In this document: one piece after another, positions 60,786-64,000 of the stretch | Numbering within the stretch: position 1 is the stretch's first letter | How the letters are laid out: each line of letters begins with the position of its first letter | Assembly (NCBI GenBank): GCA_036897095.1 | Contig: JAYMSP010000003.1 | Location: forward strand, 97,103-161,102 | DNA: 64,000 nucleotides | Source: Plantago elongata | Lineage: Eukaryota > Streptophyta > Magnoliopsida > Lamiales > Plantaginaceae | Direction of reading: 5' to 3' | Notes under the pieces: generated by a model | Databases searched by the model: none | The model's input: the letters and a program-made list of their open reading frames with translations, nothing else | What the model was told of the DNA's origin: nothing | Translations under genes and position numbers: made by a program

Positions 60786-61620
60786 CTAAAAATACTATGA
60801 TTTCAACACAAATTATCATGAACTCATACTAAATCACTATGATGTCAACTTAAAAAATTACTGTTATCAAACCAAATACTATGATCTCAACTGAAAACAC
60901 TCTATGTTACCAGACTAAAAATAGACTATGACATAAACTAAATACACTATGATCTCAACACATAAATTATGATCTCATACTAAAATCATCATGATATAAA
61001 CTCCAAAAATTATGATGTCAAAACAAAACACAATGATCTCATACTAAACCACTGCATAATATCAAACACCTTTGATATCAAGCCAAACACTATGATCTCA
61101 ACTAAAAATACGCTATGTTATCAGATTAAAATAGATTATGATCTCAACTAATAACAACATGATGTCACGGAAAAACACTACGGTGTCAACACAAAACATT
61201 ATGATCTCAAACTAAAAAACTATGATATCAATTAGAAAAACTTTAATAAAACACTATGAATTAAACTAAAAACAATACGATGTCAACACAAAACACTATG
61301 ATATTAGATTAAAAAATTATGATATGAGCTCACAAAACTATGATATCAAACATAACACGATAATCTCAACAACAAACACTATAATCTTAATTAAAAAACA
61401 CACTATTATGTTAACATAAAAATACTATAATTTGAAACAAATAAACTATTATATGAGCTCAAAAAACTATAATAATAAACAAATACGATGATCACAACTA
61501 AAGAACACTATAATCTGAACTAAAAAACCACTATGATATCACCAGAAGAATACTATGATTTCAGACTAAATTTCTATGAAATCAACTTAAAACTCTATAA
61601 TATCAAATTGCGAAAGGACT
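60786..61620 (+). repeat. Degenerate tandem array, AAACACTATGATCTCAACTA-like monomer
   Basis: About 35 irregular monomers of 19-26 bp are built on CTATGAT followed by TCAA and ACTAAAA. A higher-order period of 211 bp is visible: the CAAACCAAATACTATGATCT segment near 60868 recurs as CAAGCCAAACACTATGATCT near 61079, each followed by a matching CTATGTTA.CAGA.TAAAA.TAGA stretch. It ends about 330 bp before the SMU2 start codon. Confidence 0.8.
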
Positions 61621-61950
61621 TATAATACTTACCTGTAAAATTTTCATATCTAATACAACTTGTAAAATGACCCTCTTTAGTTAAATTAATGAAATATCTT
61701 TCTCTTAGAAACTTTCTAAATATTAAAGATATCAAAGATGAAAATTTGGAAAAGTAACTACTTAACTTAAATATCGAGGATGAATCCGTACATTCAGTGA
61801 CCGGAGTAAAATCCCCAAATCCGAATCAATCAATTTCATCTTCTCCATAAGTTCATCCATTCCGCTCGTAAATTTCCCCCCTGCAAGCCCTAAAAAGCTA
61901 CACAATTCCAATTTACAGGGTACTCTTCGTCTCCACAAATCCGTCCAATC

Positions 61951-63979
61951 ATGTCGACGAAGCGTAATCACAAGGAGAAGACTGTTCGCCGTCACCAGTA
62001 GGTGTTTCCTTACTCTGCTTCCTTTCAGCTTTAGCTAGATTGTAGTGTTGCATTTAGTTCATTCCGAGCTTCTGTATTTTTTGTTTTGAAATCCTCATTC
62101 TTGTATATCTACACTTTGATAGTTTATGCATGCAATTAGTCAGCTTGATTATTTGGTTTTCTGAGGCTTTTGAGTTAAAATTTCAGTAATAAGGAGGAGA
62201 AACCGGAGGAGCCGGAGCTGCCCAAGTACAGGGACAGGGCAAAAGAACGAAGGGAGGATCAAAATCCTGATTATGAAGTTACGGAGTTGACGTCGTTTCA
62301 TGCCGTTGCTCCCCCTGGAAATGTTGATCTTCTGTAAGAATTCGAGGCTTCCTTTTCTTATTTGTATTCAAATTGCTGACTGGTGCATTGTTTGGTCTGC
62401 TGAGTGCAGATGATTGATTTGTTTTGGTATTGAACAGGTCTGCTGATGCACATAAGTTATCTATTGAGAAGAGCAAGTACCTTGGAGGTTAGTGACTTGT
62501 TACTCTGTTAGTTTTTGTTTGATTAGGATGATGGATTCTTAGTCGTTGAGAATGGTTGTACGCCATCCTTAGTGTCCTAGTTTGATTATAAATTCATTAG
62601 ACTGGTGGTTTGTTGTCATATTTGAGTGTTCATGCTTTTCTTCTGACTAGTCCTTCATCACATTTAAGCTATGCTTATATCTTATTTCTGGGAAAAATGA
62701 TCTATCTGTGAAAAGACATTGCTTAACTGGGGAGCAGTTTAATGGAATTGGATACTCATGTTGCATCGGCGTGCATGAGCTTGATCCCAGCTCACTTATG
62801 TTTGTGAGGTCTTCTCATTAATATTAGGACTTCAGAGTCCTTGACATATACTCCCTTGGTCGATAAAAGTAAAACATTATACCTGTGCAATACATTATCT
62901 GTTTTGTAACGCTCATCATGTTAGGTGTGGAACTAATCCTTTATATTCATCTGTTCTAATCAGCTAAAAACACGTGCCTACTATATATTTCCAGTGATAT
63001 ATAAATGGCAAGGAAGCCCGAACAGTATGCCAGTTGACATCTGCTCTTTTTTTACTATCTTACATTTGATAATGGTTGTACACAGGTGATGTGGAGCATA
63101 CGCATTTGGTCAAAGGGTTGGACTATGCTTTGCTTAATAAAGTTCGGAGTGAAATTGACAAGAAACCGGATGGTGATGAAGAAGCTGATGGAAAATCAAG
63201 GTATGTCATTTTCCTAGCTGTGGAAATTTAACTTTGTTTGTCATTATGCTCAAGAAAGCTTCTTCCATGAATTCCTTAATGTGCTCAGAACCTTTTGTCG
63301 ACTTCATTTATCTGAAATCTACCTCCATAGAAGAGTTGGTCTGCAAATGTTGCATTGCTCTTAAATTCGAGATCTGTTTTCTTTGTGAAGGACCTTGTAT
63401 CTGCACAGGAAATACTATGACTACGCCAAGTATTTTACTTTCTGCAATAATGATTACTCCTGTTTACCTATTACTCACCTACAGAACTATTTTTTACAGC
63501 ATTGATCAGCTCAGCTTGTACCCAATGTCGAAGAGTTTTCTTTCTTTTTGCCTTTCGTGTATGAGACTGGGAGGGTTGGGGGGTGGTTATACCGAACTTG
63601 CTTTAAAGTAAATTTAGGACATATGATTATTTCCTTTTTTACCCATATTTCCTGAAGCATGTCATGTGATTATCTTTATGCGTCATACCTGTCCCTTGTG
63701 CTGGATATATTCCGAGTTCTTTTGATACTGCGAATTAATGAATTCTATTCTGTGGACAGGGTATCAAGAGATGAGCAACCTGTAACATTCCGCACGGCAG
63801 CAGCCAAGGTATCTGTACATTTTCTTTTGCAGGGAATTCAGTTTGAAAGCGATTATTCCCTTATGTATCTGTAATATGTTTCCTTACAGTCAGTGTACCA
63901 ATGTATTGTCAAACCACAAACTGTAATCAAGACCAACGAAATGTTCCTCCCTGGACGAATGGCTTTTATATTTGACATG
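61951..63979 (+). CDS. SMU2: SMU2/RED homologue, splicing factor (5' part, runs off the window)
   Basis: RED/IK (plant SMU2) works with SMU1 in the spliceosome B complex in the nucleus. Six in-phase exons are visible: 61951-61997, 62187-62333, 62438-62487, 63086-63200, 63760-63808, 63890-63979, followed by a GTGAG donor. They encode the first about 166 residues. Conserved RED_N features are LPKYRDRAKERREDQNPDYE, FHAVAPPGNVD, SKYLGGDVEHTHLVKGLDYA, RVSRDEQPVTFRTAAAKSVY and NEMFLPGRMAFIFDM. The N-terminus (MSTKRNHKEKTVRRH) is basic. The C-terminal half lies outside. Intron 3 carries a Stowaway-type left end (CTCCCTTGGTC at 62851). Introns 3 and 4 are each about 560-600 bp. Confidence 0.93.
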
Positions 63980-64000
63980 GTGAGTACTTATTTTGCAAGT

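Larger units (their letters stand above)
52196..61950. other. 9.7-kb gene-free, repeat-rich block
   Basis: I find no supportable gene. The sequence is strongly AT-rich. Separately listed contents are a hAT-like element (53851-54287), a nested foldback element (54529-55804), a short tandem duplication (56155-56226), a direct repeat (60173-60368) and a degenerate tandem array (60786-61620). The last about 60 bp is the SMU2 leader. Confidence 0.6.

Noticed and set aside
60786-61620. CRISPR array
   Set aside because: Monomers are short, irregular and degenerate, without constant repeats and unique spacers, and the genome is a plant nuclear genome.
1-64000. A biosynthetic gene cluster or co-regulated system
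   Set aside because: The neighbouring genes belong to unrelated pathways, lie on both strands and have their own promoters; nothing links them beyond proximity.

Overview
This is a window of plant nuclear DNA from a core eudicot. It is AT-rich, has GT-AG spliced genes with short exons, and is packed with MITE-type transposons. The proteins are plant-specific or plant-typical: plastid KAS II, sucrose synthase, PMEI, SAUR, SMU2/RED and a plant SAC phosphatase. Remembered similarity of the sucrose synthase and the KAS II transit peptide suggests an asterid, but that is an inference. There are no operons, no bacterial features and no viral genes.

I rebuilt gene models by splicing exons in phase. 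Left to right: (1) KAS II, 1995-8042, +, 13 exons, 547 aa; (2) an intronless PMEI-domain gene, 9546-10097, -; (3) a gene-poor stretch, 10.2-16.7 kb, holding a 978-bp Mutator-like element with a perfect 9-bp target duplication, plus MITEs; (4) an unrecognised single-exon membrane protein, 16713-17315, -; (5) another gene-poor MITE stretch to 21.3 kb; (6) a 98-aa two-exon membrane protein, 21332-22499, +; (7) a SAUR gene with a spliced leader and an overlapping upstream ORF, about 23.9-25.8 kb, +; (8) sucrose synthase, 27647-31148, -, 11 coding exons, 803 aa, with a leader intron; (9) NAR1-like cytosolic Fe-S assembly protein, 34658-37825, +, 11 exons, 468 aa; (10) a small secreted cysteine-rich peptide, 38787-38987, +; (11) a SAC-domain phosphoinositide phosphatase, 40660-51549, -, 16 coding exons, 841 aa; (12) a 9.5-kb gene-free block, 52.2-61.9 kb, with a hAT-like element, a nested foldback element and a degenerate tandem array; (13) the 5' part of SMU2/RED, 61951 to beyond the window end, +.

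The genes are unrelated housekeeping and regulatory genes (plastid fatty acid elongation, cell wall, auxin response, sucrose cleavage, Fe-S assembly, phosphoinositide turnover, splicing) and do not form a pathway cluster. I found no clearly new biological system. The most interesting signals are non-genic or small: the nested foldback with a 17-bp perfect hairpin, the roughly 830-bp tandem array with a 211-bp higher-order period, the cysteine-rich peptide gene behind a duplicated promoter segment, duplicated splice-site-like sequence in the SAC gene, and the uORF overlapping the SAUR start.
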